Origin: Kitasatospora sp. GP82 | GTDB taxonomy: Bacteria > Actinomycetota > Actinomycetes > Streptomycetales > Streptomycetaceae | Length of the DNA stretch: 64,000 bases | Reading direction: 5' to 3' | NCBI RefSeq assembly: GCF_029892105.1 | Contig: NZ_JARZAJ010000022.1 | Span: forward strand, 1 to 64,000 | Shown here: in pieces, positions 56,721-64,000 of the stretch | How the letters are laid out: the number at the start of each line of letters is the position of its first letter | Position numbering within the stretch: position 1 is the first letter of the stretch | The notes under the pieces: model-generated | Told to the model about the DNA's origin: nothing | What the model saw: the letters and a program-made list of their open reading frames with translations, nothing else | The model's database searches: none | Translations under genes and position numbers: made by a program

Positions 56721-58581
56721 CCAGCTGCTCCATCGGCCACCGCAGCTCACCGAGGAGCACTGGCAGCGGGCCTGCCGGGCCATGCTCGCCAAGATGCTCG
56801 GCGAGTTCGCCTACGAGGAGCTGATCACCCCGGTGGCGGACGCGCACGGCTACCGGCTGGACCTCCCCGGCGCCGGCTACCGCTACACCGCCCGGCGCGG
56901 CGCCTACGGCAGCTGGCAGGTGGACCCGGACTCGATCACCTGTACCACCGAGGACGGCCCGGGGCCTGCCGCGGACCGCGCGTCGGCGGTGCCGGCCGCA
57001 GCCGGCACCGCAGGCCCGGCGGGAGGTCCGGAACAGGCCCCGGACCCGCTGCGCTTCCTCCAGCACGCCCGGCGCCCGCTCGGCCTCACCGGCGACACCC
57101 TCGGGCACCTGCTGCGCGAGCTCACCGCCACCCTGCTCGCCGACACGCGGCAGCTCGCCACCGAACTGACCGCCGCCGAACTGGCCGACCTCGGCCACGT
57201 CGAGCTTGAGGGCCGGCAGAACGGCCACCCCTGGATCGTCCCCAACAAGGGCCGCATCGGCTTCTCCGCCCGTGACACCGCCGAGTGGACCCCCGAGGCC
57301 CGCACGCCGCAGCGGCTGCCCTGGCTGGCCGTGCACCGCAGTCTCGCGCAGTACCGGGGCCCGGCCGACCTCTACCAGCGCGAGCTGGACGCGCCCGAGA
57401 ACTTCCGTGCGCTGCTCGGCGAGCGGGCCCAGGAGTACCACCTGCTGCCCGTCCACCCCTGGCAGTGGGACGAGGTGATCCTGCCGCTGTTCGCCCCCCA
57501 GATCGCCGCCGGCCTGATCGTTCCGCTGCCCAGCGACGGCGACCTACGGCTGCCGCAGCAGTCCATCCGCAGCTTCTTCAACCTCACCCGCCCCGAGCGC
57601 TGCACCGTCAAACTGCCCCTGTCCATCCTCAACACCCTGGTCTGGCGCGGACTGCCGACCGAACGCACCCTCGCCGCCCCCGCCGTCACCGCCTGGATCC
57701 ACGGCCTGCGCGACGGTGACCCCTTCCTGCGCGACGAGTGCCGGGTGATCCTGCTCGGCGAGATCGCCTCCGTCGCCGTCGACCACCCGGTCTACCGGGA
57801 GCTCCCCGAAGTTCCGTACCAGTACAAGGAACTGCTCGGTGCGATCTGGCGCGAACCGCTGGGCCCGAGGCTCCGCACCGGCGAGCGGGCCCGCACCCTC
57901 GCCTCGCTGCTCTCCACCGGCTCCGACGGCCGTGCCCTGGTCGCCGAACTGGTCGCCCGCTCCGGGCTGCCCGCCCGGGACTGGCTGCGCCGGCTGTTCG
58001 CCGTGATGATGCCGCCGCTGCTGCACTTCCTCTACCAGTACGGCACGGTCTTCTCCCCGCACGGCGAGAACGCCATCGTGGTCTTCGACGAGTGCGACCG
58101 CCCGGTGCGCCTCGCGGTCAAGGACTTCGTGGACGACGTCAACATCACCGACCAGGACCTGCCGGAACTGGCCGACCTCCCCGCCGAGGTCTCCGGCGTC
58201 CTGCTGCGCGAATCACCCGAGTACCTCTGCCAGTTCCTGCACTCGGGCCTCTTCATCGGCGTCTACCGCTACCTCGCCCCCCTCTACGAGCGCCAGCTGG
58301 GCGTGCCCGAGGACGAGTTCTGGACCCTGCTGCGCGAACGGATCCTGGCCCACCAGCGCCGCTTCCCCGAGCTGGCCGACCGCTTCAAGCTCTTCGACCT
58401 CCTCAGCCCGCGCATCGACCGGCTCTGCCTCAACCGCAACCGTCTGCTGCTGGACGGCTACCGCGACCGCCCCCAGCGGCCGCACGCCGCCGTCCACGGC
58501 CAGGTCGACAACGCCCTGTGCCCCGAGAGCCCCAGCACGCTGCCCTGTCAGAAGGACCGGACTGTCACCCCCGCGCCGTAG
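56698..58581 (+). CDS. NIS siderophore synthetase, IucC-like
   Basis: 627 aa from the GTG at 56698, preceded by AGGAGG. The IucA/IucC motifs are strong: KGRIGFSARDTAEWTPE near 182, HPWQWDEVILPL near 257, CTVKLPLSILNTLV near 303, and HGENAIVVFDE near 455. An Ala/Pro/Gly-rich insert (about 90-125) interrupts the N-terminal domain. A second NIS synthetase of this kind would add the second hydroxamate to the citryl intermediate. The gene starts inside the end of the hydroxylase gene and closes the operon; 12 bases later the dinG-like gene begins. Confidence 0.88.
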   Translation: MPQQPPADQLLHRPPQLTEEHWQRACRAMLAKMLGEFAYEELITPVADAHGYRLDLPGAGYRYTARRGAYGSWQVDPDSITCTTEDGPGPAADRASAVPAAAGTAGPAGGPEQAPDPLRFLQHARRPLGLTGDTLGHLLRELTATLLADTRQLATELTAAELADLGHVELEGRQNGHPWIVPNKGRIGFSARDTAEWTPEARTPQRLPWLAVHRSLAQYRGPADLYQRELDAPENFRALLGERAQEYHLLPVHPWQWDEVILPLFAPQIAAGLIVPLPSDGDLRLPQQSIRSFFNLTRPERCTVKLPLSILNTLVWRGLPTERTLAAPAVTAWIHGLRDGDPFLRDECRVILLGEIASVAVDHPVYRELPEVPYQYKELLGAIWREPLGPRLRTGERARTLASLLSTGSDGRALVAELVARSGLPARDWLRRLFAVMMPPLLHFLYQYGTVFSPHGENAIVVFDECDRPVRLAVKDFVDDVNITDQDLPELADLPAEVSGVLLRESPEYLCQFLHSGLFIGVYRYLAPLYERQLGVPEDEFWTLLRERILAHQRRFPELADRFKLFDLLSPRIDRLCLNRNRLLLDGYRDRPQRPHAAVHGQVDNALCPESPSTLPCQKDRTVTPAP

Positions 58582-58593
58582 GCTGGGAGAGAC

Positions 58594-60693
58594 ATGACCA
58601 ACGACTCCGCACCCCAGCCCCTGCCCGGCGCGCCCGAGGCCCAGGAGCCCGTCTCCCGTGCCCTTGTCCCGGAGCTGCTGCATGCCGCCGTCGCCGCCGT
58701 CGGCGGCGTCGAGCGCCCCGGCCAGGTCAAGATGGCCGAGGCCGTCGCCGACGCCGTCGAACACGGCGCGCACCTGCTCGTCCAGGCCGGCACCGGCACC
58801 GGCAAGTCCCTCGCCTATCTGGTGCCCGCGCTCGCCCACGGCGACCGGGTGGTGGTGGCCACCGCCACCCTGGCGCTGCAACGCCAGCTGGTCGAGCGGG
58901 ACTTGCCGCGTACGGTGGACGCGTTGCACCCCGTGCTGCGCCGCCGCCCGCTGTACGCGATGCTCAAGGGCCGCTCCAACTACCTCTGCCTGCACCGGGC
59001 CAACGAGGGCACCCCCAGTGACGAGGGCGAGGGCCTGTTCGATCCGGTGGACGCCCTCGGCGGCCCGACCGGCAAGCTCGGCAAGGATGTGCTGCGGCTG
59101 CGCGAGTGGGCAGACGAGACGGAGACGGGGGACCGGGACGACCTCTCGCCCGGTGTCTCAGACAAGGCCTGGGCGCAGCTCGCGGTCACCTCCAAGGAGT
59201 GCCTGGGCGCCACCAAGTGCGCATACGGGCAGGAGTGCTTCGCGGAGAAGGCGCGCGAGCGGGCCAAGCTGGCCGATGTGGTGGTCACCAACCACGCGAT
59301 GCTGGCGATCGACGCGATCGAGGGCGCGCCGGTGCTGCCCGAGCACGCCATGCTGATCATCGACGAGGCGCACGAGCTGGTGAGCCGGGTGACGGGCGCG
59401 GCCACCGCCGAGCTGACGGTCAACGCGGTCAACCGGGCCGTCAAGCGAGCCGCCAAACTGGCCAACGAGAAGGCGGTGGACGCCCTCCAGGCCGCCGCCG
59501 AGAACTACCACGGCCTGATGGAGACGGCCCAGCCGGGACGGGTCGAGGAGCTCCCCGAGTACCTCGCCTACGCGGTGGCCGCGATCAGGGACGCCTGCCG
59601 GCAGATCATCACGTCTCTCGGTGAGACGCGCGACCGCGCGCTCACGGACGAGGACGCGGTCCGCAAGCAGGCCATGGCCTCCGCCGAATCGCTGCACGAG
59701 ACGGCCGAGCGGCTGCTGGGCGACTCCGAGTACGACGTCATCTGGATCGAGCGCAGCGACCGCTACGGCCTGGGGACGGCCTCGCTGCGGGTGGCACCGC
59801 TGAGCGTCTCCGGTCTGCTGCGGGAGAGCCTCTACAAGGAGCGCTCGGTCGTCCTGACCTCCGCCACCCTCAAGCTCGGCGGCGACTTCAACGGTGTCGC
59901 CGCCTCGGTCGGCCTCCCGTCGGAGGGCCGTCTGCCCGATGAGCGCGATGCCCAGGAGCCCTCGCCGGAGGTGGGCGAGGACACCCCGCCGTACTGGCGC
60001 GGGCTCGACGTCGGTTCGCCGTTCTCGTACCCCAAGCAGGGCATCCTGTACGTCGCCAAGCACCTGCCGCCGCCGGGGCGCGAGCCCGACCGGCCCCAGA
60101 TGCTGGACGAGCTGGCCGATCTGATCGGCGCGGCCGGTGGCCGGACGCTCGGCCTGTTCTCCTCGATGCGTGCTGCGCAGACGGCGGCCGAGGAGCTACG
60201 CGGGCGGCTGGACAACCGGATCCTGCTGCAGGGCGAGGACACCCTGGGTGAGCTGATCCGTGAGTTCGCCGCCGATCCGGAGACCTGTCTGTTCGGGACG
60301 CTCTCGCTCTGGCAGGGCGTCGATGTGCCGGGCTCCGCCTGCCAGTTGGTGGTGATGGACCGGATCCCCTTCCCGCGTCCGGACGACCCGCTGATGAGTG
60401 CTCGTCAGAAAGCCGTCGAAGAGGCGGGCGGCAATGGCTTCATGGCGGTCGCGGCCACCCATGCGGCACTGCTGATGGCCCAGGGCGCCGGGCGCCTGGT
60501 GCGGGCGGCCGACGACCGGGGTGTGGTCGCGGTGCTCGACCCCAGGCTGGCCACGGCCCGGTACGGCGGCTTCTTCCGCTCCTCGATGCCGGACTTCTGG
60601 TACACCACCGACCGCAACCAGGTCCGCCGCTCCCTGGCAGCCATCAACGCCTCGGCGCCCCCGGTCCGACCGGTCACCAAGCGGGGCGCTTGA
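58594..60693 (+). CDS. DinG/XPD-like ATP-dependent DNA helicase
   Basis: 699 aa. Superfamily 2 XPD-like core with GTGTGKS at 66-72 and DEAH at 257-260. The four cysteines needed for a 4Fe-4S cluster are visible: CLHRAN near 130, and CLGATKCAYGQEC near 205-217. These 5'-3' helicases unwind DNA and R-loops. An alternative is the actinobacterial DinG subgroup. A TAGGCT lies nine bases before the ATG. No LexA box is present, unlike classical dinG. It is next to the siderophore operon by position only; lexA converges on it. Confidence 0.88.
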   Translation: MTNDSAPQPLPGAPEAQEPVSRALVPELLHAAVAAVGGVERPGQVKMAEAVADAVEHGAHLLVQAGTGTGKSLAYLVPALAHGDRVVVATATLALQRQLVERDLPRTVDALHPVLRRRPLYAMLKGRSNYLCLHRANEGTPSDEGEGLFDPVDALGGPTGKLGKDVLRLREWADETETGDRDDLSPGVSDKAWAQLAVTSKECLGATKCAYGQECFAEKARERAKLADVVVTNHAMLAIDAIEGAPVLPEHAMLIIDEAHELVSRVTGAATAELTVNAVNRAVKRAAKLANEKAVDALQAAAENYHGLMETAQPGRVEELPEYLAYAVAAIRDACRQIITSLGETRDRALTDEDAVRKQAMASAESLHETAERLLGDSEYDVIWIERSDRYGLGTASLRVAPLSVSGLLRESLYKERSVVLTSATLKLGGDFNGVAASVGLPSEGRLPDERDAQEPSPEVGEDTPPYWRGLDVGSPFSYPKQGILYVAKHLPPPGREPDRPQMLDELADLIGAAGGRTLGLFSSMRAAQTAAEELRGRLDNRILLQGEDTLGELIREFAADPETCLFGTLSLWQGVDVPGSACQLVVMDRIPFPRPDDPLMSARQKAVEEAGGNGFMAVAATHAALLMAQGAGRLVRAADDRGVVAVLDPRLATARYGGFFRSSMPDFWYTTDRNQVRRSLAAINASAPPVRPVTKRGA

Positions 60694-60709
60694 GAATGCG
60701 GCTCTTTGG

Positions 60710-60935
60710 AAGGGGCTAGGGAGAACCAATAGGGGCGCGGGGCTCTGCTTGATCAACTGCGTGCGCGAGTCGGAAGGCCCCGGCGCCGCACCAGTCCTCC
60801 GGAGAGCAAGTTGCATCGCCCCACTGAGGGGTCACGAGGTGCAACTGGCCCACCGGGCCCGGCTGAAGGCGGTCACCTTCCGGTTTCACGCACGCAGTTG
60901 ATCAAGCAGAGCCCCGCGCCCCTATTGGGTTACCC
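60710..60935. repeat. Palindromic dispersed repeat, copy B
   Basis: Between the convergent DinG-like gene and lexA. Perfect 40-base terminal arms (60726-60765 and 60889-60928) begin CCAATAGGGGCGCGG. The central core (about 60771-60882) matches copy A at 31144-31374, including TCGGAAGG, CGGCGCCGCACC, CAAGTTGCA and GTCACGAGG blocks. Compared with copy A, each outer arm has an extra 12-base block (CTCTGCTTGATC and its complement), inserted symmetrically. No ORF with coding character. Confidence 0.82.
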
Positions 60936-60949
60936 CTTGCTCTGAGGGG

Positions 60950-61837
60950 CTAGAGGCGGCGCAGGACGGCGACGACCTTGCCGAGGATGGTCGCGTTGTC
61001 GCCGGGGATGGGCTCGTAGGCCGGGTTGTGCGGCATCAGCCAGATCTTGCCGTCCTCGCGCTTGAGGCGCTTGACGGTGGCCTCGCCGTCGATCATCGCG
61101 GCCACGATGTCGCCGTTCTCGGCGACCGGCTGGCGGCGGACGGTGACCCAGTCGCCGTCGCAGATGGCGGCCTCGATCATCGAGTCCCCGCGTACGGTGA
61201 GCGCGAACAGCTCGCCCTCGCCGACGAGTTGACGGGGCAGCGGGAAGACGTCCTCGACCGTCTGCTCGGCCAGGATGGGGCCGCCGGCGGCGATCCGGCC
61301 GACCAGCGGCACGTACGAGGTGGAGGGCCGGCCGGCCGCCTCGGCGGTGTTCGGCCGGGCGACCTCGACGCCCCGGACCTCGTACGCCCGGGGGCGGTGC
61401 GGGTCGCGGCGGAGGAAGCCCTTGCGCTCCAGGGCCATCAGCTGGTGGGCGACGGAGGAGGTGCTGGAGAGGCCGACGGCCTGACCGATCTCACGCATGC
61501 TCGGGGGGTACCCGCGGCGCTGGACGGAATCCCGGATCACCTCGATCACCCGGCGCTGGCGCTCCGTCAGCCCGGCTTCGTCGGTGCGGATACCGGGGGG
61601 GCGGCCGGGGAGGGAGCGGGTGGGGGTGGCGGCACCCAGAGCGGCATCGGGGGCGACGGCGTGTTCGATCGCCTGGTCCGGGAGGCGGCCCGATCCGGCA
61701 GGACCGGTCAGGGCGGCACCCGCCAGACGCTGGTCTTCGCTACGGCTCATGCTGTGGTCCACGCTCTGCTGGTCCATGGTGCGCTCGGAACGCTCCTGCA
61801 CCGGGATGGAGTTGCTCTTGGTTTCGACGGTGTTCAT
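60950..61837 (-). CDS. lexA: LexA repressor
   Basis: 295 aa from the ATG at 61837, with AGAGGGG five bases upstream. The N-terminal winged helix (about 86-150) contains SMREIGQAVGLSSTSSVAHQL. The self-cleavage site is A184-G185 in GRIAAGGPI, with catalytic S219 (GDSMIEA) and K256 (EATVKRL). Residues 1-80 are a poorly conserved extension found in streptomycete LexA, longer than in E. coli. Binding site GAACGTGTGTTT lies 74 bp upstream, consistent with autoregulation. Confidence 0.96.
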   Translation of the reverse strand: MNTVETKSNSIPVQERSERTMDQQSVDHSMSRSEDQRLAGAALTGPAGSGRLPDQAIEHAVAPDAALGAATPTRSLPGRPPGIRTDEAGLTERQRRVIEVIRDSVQRRGYPPSMREIGQAVGLSSTSSVAHQLMALERKGFLRRDPHRPRAYEVRGVEVARPNTAEAAGRPSTSYVPLVGRIAAGGPILAEQTVEDVFPLPRQLVGEGELFALTVRGDSMIEAAICDGDWVTVRRQPVAENGDIVAAMIDGEATVKRLKREDGKIWLMPHNPAYEPIPGDNATILGKVVAVLRRL

Positions 61838-61910
61838 GGCGGCCCCTCTTCTCGACAGGCGTTCTCCCTCTTGTTCAGCTCAACTGGTGCACCTATCGAA
61901 AGGTTGCGCC

Positions 61911-61922
61911 AAACACACGTTC
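61911..61922. promoter_or_regulatory. LexA box of lexA
   Basis: On the minus strand GAACGTGTGTTT matches GAAC-N4-GTTC at 11 of 12 positions. It lies upstream of lexA and is likely to mediate autoregulation. Confidence 0.8.
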
Positions 61923-61970
61923 GAGTGAATTATTTAGCAGTCGGCTGACTCGATCAAGGCTTTGGGTGTA

Positions 61971-61990
61971 CATCGAGTAAATGTTCGATG
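61971..61990. promoter_or_regulatory. Second palindrome, possible LexA half-site
   Basis: CATCGA and TCGATG flank an 8-base core, CATCGAGTAAATGTTCGATG. The right half contains the GTTCG of a LexA site while the left is degenerate. It could bind LexA weakly or another dimeric regulator. Confidence 0.4.
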
Positions 61991-62059
61991 CCGGCAGTCT
62001 ATTTCACCCTCGGCGAAGTTCTCGACTTGCGGTGACTCACAGCGGCGTGGCGAGCGTCA

Positions 62060-62077
62060 AGACCTAGATCTAGTGGC
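62060..62077. promoter_or_regulatory. Putative NrdR box 1
   Basis: Contains the palindrome CTAGATCTAG (62064-62073) with extended ACCTAGATCTAGTGG, resembling the ACAC-WATATATW-GTGT NrdR consensus. Its centre is about 33 bp from box 2, close to three helical turns. Confidence 0.5.
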
Positions 62078-62093
62078 TAGTGTCCTCGCCTGG

Positions 62094-62110
62094 GCCCACA
62101 AGTTGTGGTC
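62094..62110. promoter_or_regulatory. Putative NrdR box 2
   Basis: CCACAAGTTGTGG (62096-62108) is a perfect 13-bp palindrome that resembles the NrdR CACAA..TTGTG half-sites. It overlaps the likely -35 region of nrdR. Confidence 0.55.
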
Positions 62111-62172
62111 CACCCGCATCCATCGCGTAGAGTGTGTTGGTCTGCTGTCACGCCTGGGAGGGAGTCCTCGGG

Positions 62173-62670
62173 ATGCATTGCCCCTTCTGCCGGCACCCTG
62201 ACAGCCGGGTTGTGGACAGCCGCGCCAGCGACGACGGCAGTTCGATCCGCCGCCGCCGCCAGTGCCCGGATTGCGGTCGCCGCTTCACCACTGTGGAGAC
62301 GGCCACCCTGATGGTCATCAAGCGCAGTGGTGTCACCGAACCTTTCTCCCGGGAGAAGGTCATCTCCGGCGTGCGCAAGGCATGCCAGGGCCGACCGGTC
62401 ACCGAGGACGCGCTGGCCCAGCTCGGCCAGCGGGTCGAGGAGTGCGTGCGGGCCAGTGGCAGCGCCGAGCTTTCGACTCATGATGTGGGCCTGGCCATAC
62501 TCGGCCCGCTCAAGGAGCTCGACGTGGTCGCGTACCTGAGGTTCGCCTCGGTCTACCGCGCCTTCGACGATCTCGAAGACTTCGAGGCCGCCATCGCGGA
62601 ACTCCGCGCCGAGCGGCCCTTCAGTGCGGAGGACGGCGCAGCAGTGCCGTCGCCCGCCGCCGCGCCCTAG
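62173..62670 (+). CDS. nrdR: Transcriptional repressor NrdR
   Basis: 165 aa from the ATG at 62173 (GGGAGGG upstream). A zinc ribbon with C3, C6, C31 and C34 is followed by an ATP-cone domain (about 46-136) that binds (d)ATP. NrdR represses ribonucleotide reductase genes when dATP is high. In S. coelicolor nrdRJ is co-transcribed and autoregulated through paired NrdR boxes, as found upstream here. The nrdJ gene follows after 181 bases. Confidence 0.96.
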   Translation: MHCPFCRHPDSRVVDSRASDDGSSIRRRRQCPDCGRRFTTVETATLMVIKRSGVTEPFSREKVISGVRKACQGRPVTEDALAQLGQRVEECVRASGSAELSTHDVGLAILGPLKELDVVAYLRFASVYRAFDDLEDFEAAIAELRAERPFSAEDGAAVPSPAAAP

Positions 62671-62851
62671 TACGGCCGGTGCACCAACCGGCCCATCGGG
62701 GCCGACGCGCGCCCGAAAACGGTGCGCAAAACAACACAAACCGTGCGCAAGCCGCCGACGTCTTCGGCTGCCCGCACACCAGGAAGAGCGAGCCAGCGAT
62801 GCCCGGAAGCATCGGGGCATCCGGGGCGTTTGCCCAGGAGGAGGAGAAGAA

Positions 62852-64000
62852 GTGACAGACACGACGAGCGGTTCCGCACGCGGGTCGAAGTCCGAGAAGG
62901 CGGCGAAGGGTGCCGGCAAGGCTCCCAAGGGCGGCCTGCGGATCGAGCGCATCTACACCACCCCTGGCGTCCACCCCTATGACGAGGTCAGCTGGGAGCG
63001 GCGGGACGTCGTCATGACCAACTGGCGTGACGGGTCGATCAACTTCGAGCAGCGCGGCGTCGAGTTCCCCGACTTCTGGTCGGTCAACGCCGTGAACATC
63101 GTCACGTCCAAGTACTTCCGCGGCGCGGTCGGCACCCCGCAGCGCGAGTGGAGCCTCAAGCAGATCATCGACCGGGTGGTGCTCACCTACCGCGCCGCCG
63201 GTGAGAAGAACGGCTACTTCGCCTCCTCGGACGACGCCGAGATCTTCGAGCACGAGCTGACCCACGCCCTCCTCCACCAGGTGTTCAGCTTCAACTCGCC
63301 GGTCTGGTTCAACGTCGGCACCAAGCAGCCCCAGCAGGTCAGCGCCTGCTTCATCCTGGCCGTCGACGACTCCATGGAGTCGATCCTCGACTGGTACAAG
63401 GAAGAGGGCATGATCTTCAAGGGCGGCTCCGGCGCCGGCCTGAACCTCTCCCGCATCCGCTCCTCCAAGGAGCTGCTCTCCTCCGGCGGCAACGCGTCCG
63501 GTCCGGTCTCCTTCATGCGCGGCGCCGACGCCTCGGCCGGCACCATCAAGTCCGGTGGCGCCACCCGCCGCGCGGCCAAGATGGTCGTCCTGGACGTGGA
63601 CCACCCGGACGTCGAGGCCTTCATCGAGACCAAGGTGAAGGAGGAGGAGAAGATCCGCGCCCTGCGCGACGCGGGCTTCGACATGGACCTCGGCGGCGAC
63701 GACATCGCCTCCGTCCAGTACCAGAACGCCAACAACTCCGTCCGCGTCTCGGACGAGTTCATGACCGCGGTCGAGAACGGCACCGAGTTCGGCCTGCGCG
63801 CCCGGATGACCGGCGAGGTCATCGAGACCGTCGACGCCAAGAAGCTGTTCCGCAAGATGGCCGAGGCCGCCTGGGCCTGCGCCGACCCCGGCATCCAGTA
63901 CGACTCGACCATCAACCACTGGCACACCTGCCCGGAGTCCGGCCGCATCAACGCGTCCAACCCCTGCTCCGAGTACATGCACCTGGACAACTCCAGCTGC
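62852..64000 (+). CDS. nrdJ: Vitamin B12-dependent ribonucleotide reductase NrdJ (5' part)
   Basis: The first 383 codons are inside the window, from the GTG at 62852 (GGAGGAGGAG upstream); the complete protein is about 960 aa. A Lys/Ala/Ser-rich N-terminal tail of about 28 residues precedes the ATP-cone-free class II catalytic fold. FNSPVWFNVG near 148, GGSGAGLNLSRI near 191 and NPCSEYMHLDN near 370 are characteristic; the last contains one redox cysteine. The enzyme makes deoxyribonucleotides from ribonucleoside diphosphates or triphosphates using adenosylcobalamin. It is truncated by the window edge, not broken. Confidence 0.95.
   Translation, partial: MTDTTSGSARGSKSEKAAKGAGKAPKGGLRIERIYTTPGVHPYDEVSWERRDVVMTNWRDGSINFEQRGVEFPDFWSVNAVNIVTSKYFRGAVGTPQREWSLKQIIDRVVLTYRAAGEKNGYFASSDDAEIFEHELTHALLHQVFSFNSPVWFNVGTKQPQQVSACFILAVDDSMESILDWYKEEGMIFKGGSGAGLNLSRIRSSKELLSSGGNASGPVSFMRGADASAGTIKSGGATRRAAKMVVLDVDHPDVEAFIETKVKEEEKIRALRDAGFDMDLGGDDIASVQYQNANNSVRVSDEFMTAVENGTEFGLRARMTGEVIETVDAKKLFRKMAEAAWACADPGIQYDSTINHWHTCPESGRINASNPCSEYMHLDNSSC

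Larger units (their letters stand above)
61838..62172. other. 335-bp lexA-nrdR divergent regulatory region
   Basis: Holds a LexA box (61911-61922), a perfect CATCGA/TCGATG palindrome (61971-61990), two putative NrdR boxes (62060-62077 and 62094-62110), and a possible -10 for nrdR, TAGAGT (62128-62133). I looked for a B12 riboswitch and did not find its conserved B12-box. No coding sequence is apparent. Confidence 0.7.

Noticed and set aside
61838..62172. B12 riboswitch upstream of nrdR-nrdJ
   Set aside because: NrdJ uses coenzyme B12, so I looked for the B12-box and its paired helices. They were not seen here; control by NrdR boxes explains the region.

Overview
The window is about 72% GC, starts genes often with GTG or TTG, and carries actinomycete families (ClgR, LexA with a GAAC-N4-GTTC box, OsaA/OsaB, GluABCD with GluR/GluK, DUF3046, B12-dependent NrdJ). 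Gene order follows, from memory, the SCO5747-SCO5805 core segment of Streptomyces coelicolor. The source is a member of the Streptomycetaceae (Streptomyces, Kitasatospora or a close relative). It is a chromosomal core segment with one clear accessory island, a siderophore operon. No phage, insertion sequence, CRISPR array or tRNA gene was seen.

Layout. 1-2 kb: 3' end of a 5S rRNA with its terminator, a PAP2-family membrane phosphatase and a SatP-type acetate transporter. 2-11 kb: a multidomain ATPase/PAS/GAF/PP2C phosphatase divergent from a giant poly-HAMP hybrid kinase (osaA-like) and its response regulator (osaB-like). 11-18.6 kb: ftsK, a RodZ-like HTH membrane protein, rimO-pgsA-cinA, clgR and a small membrane protein. 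18.6-25.7 kb: an Lhr helicase, a subtilase and a GNAT. 25.7-31.1 kb: DUF3046, an AI-2E-family transporter, recA-recX and an RNase Y-like gene. 31.2-43.1 kb: an FAD monooxygenase, the glutamate ABC transporter gluABCD with its two-component system gluRK, an orphan TAXI binding protein, miaB, an extradiol-dioxygenase-like gene and an orphan antitoxin-like gene. 43.2-50.1 kb: miaA, a small membrane protein, dapF, an rsh gene and hflX. 50.2-52.5 kb: two tandem trypsin-like lipoproteins. 52.9-58.6 kb: a four-gene NIS siderophore operon behind a palindromic iron box. 58.6-64 kb: a DinG-like helicase, lexA, nrdR and the 5' part of nrdJ.

How parts work together. recA and lexA carry LexA boxes and form the SOS core. 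nrdR has two putative NrdR boxes upstream and precedes nrdJ. gluRK probably controls glutamate uptake by gluABCD. MiaB and MiaA make ms2i6A in tRNA; RimO, a MiaB relative, modifies ribosomal protein S12. The siderophore operon encodes two NIS synthetases, an IucB-type acetyltransferase and a lysine N6-hydroxylase, with no decarboxylase. That is the enzyme set for aerobactin rather than desferrioxamine.

The most unusual non-coding structure is a pair of roughly 230-bp palindromic dispersed repeats (31144-31374 and 60710-60935). Each lies between convergent genes. They share a core but have different, internally matched outer arms. Other points of interest are a cluster of predicted leaderless starts, an in-frame 39-bp tandem duplication in the TRAM domain of miaB, and a perfect palindrome across a GNAT start codon.
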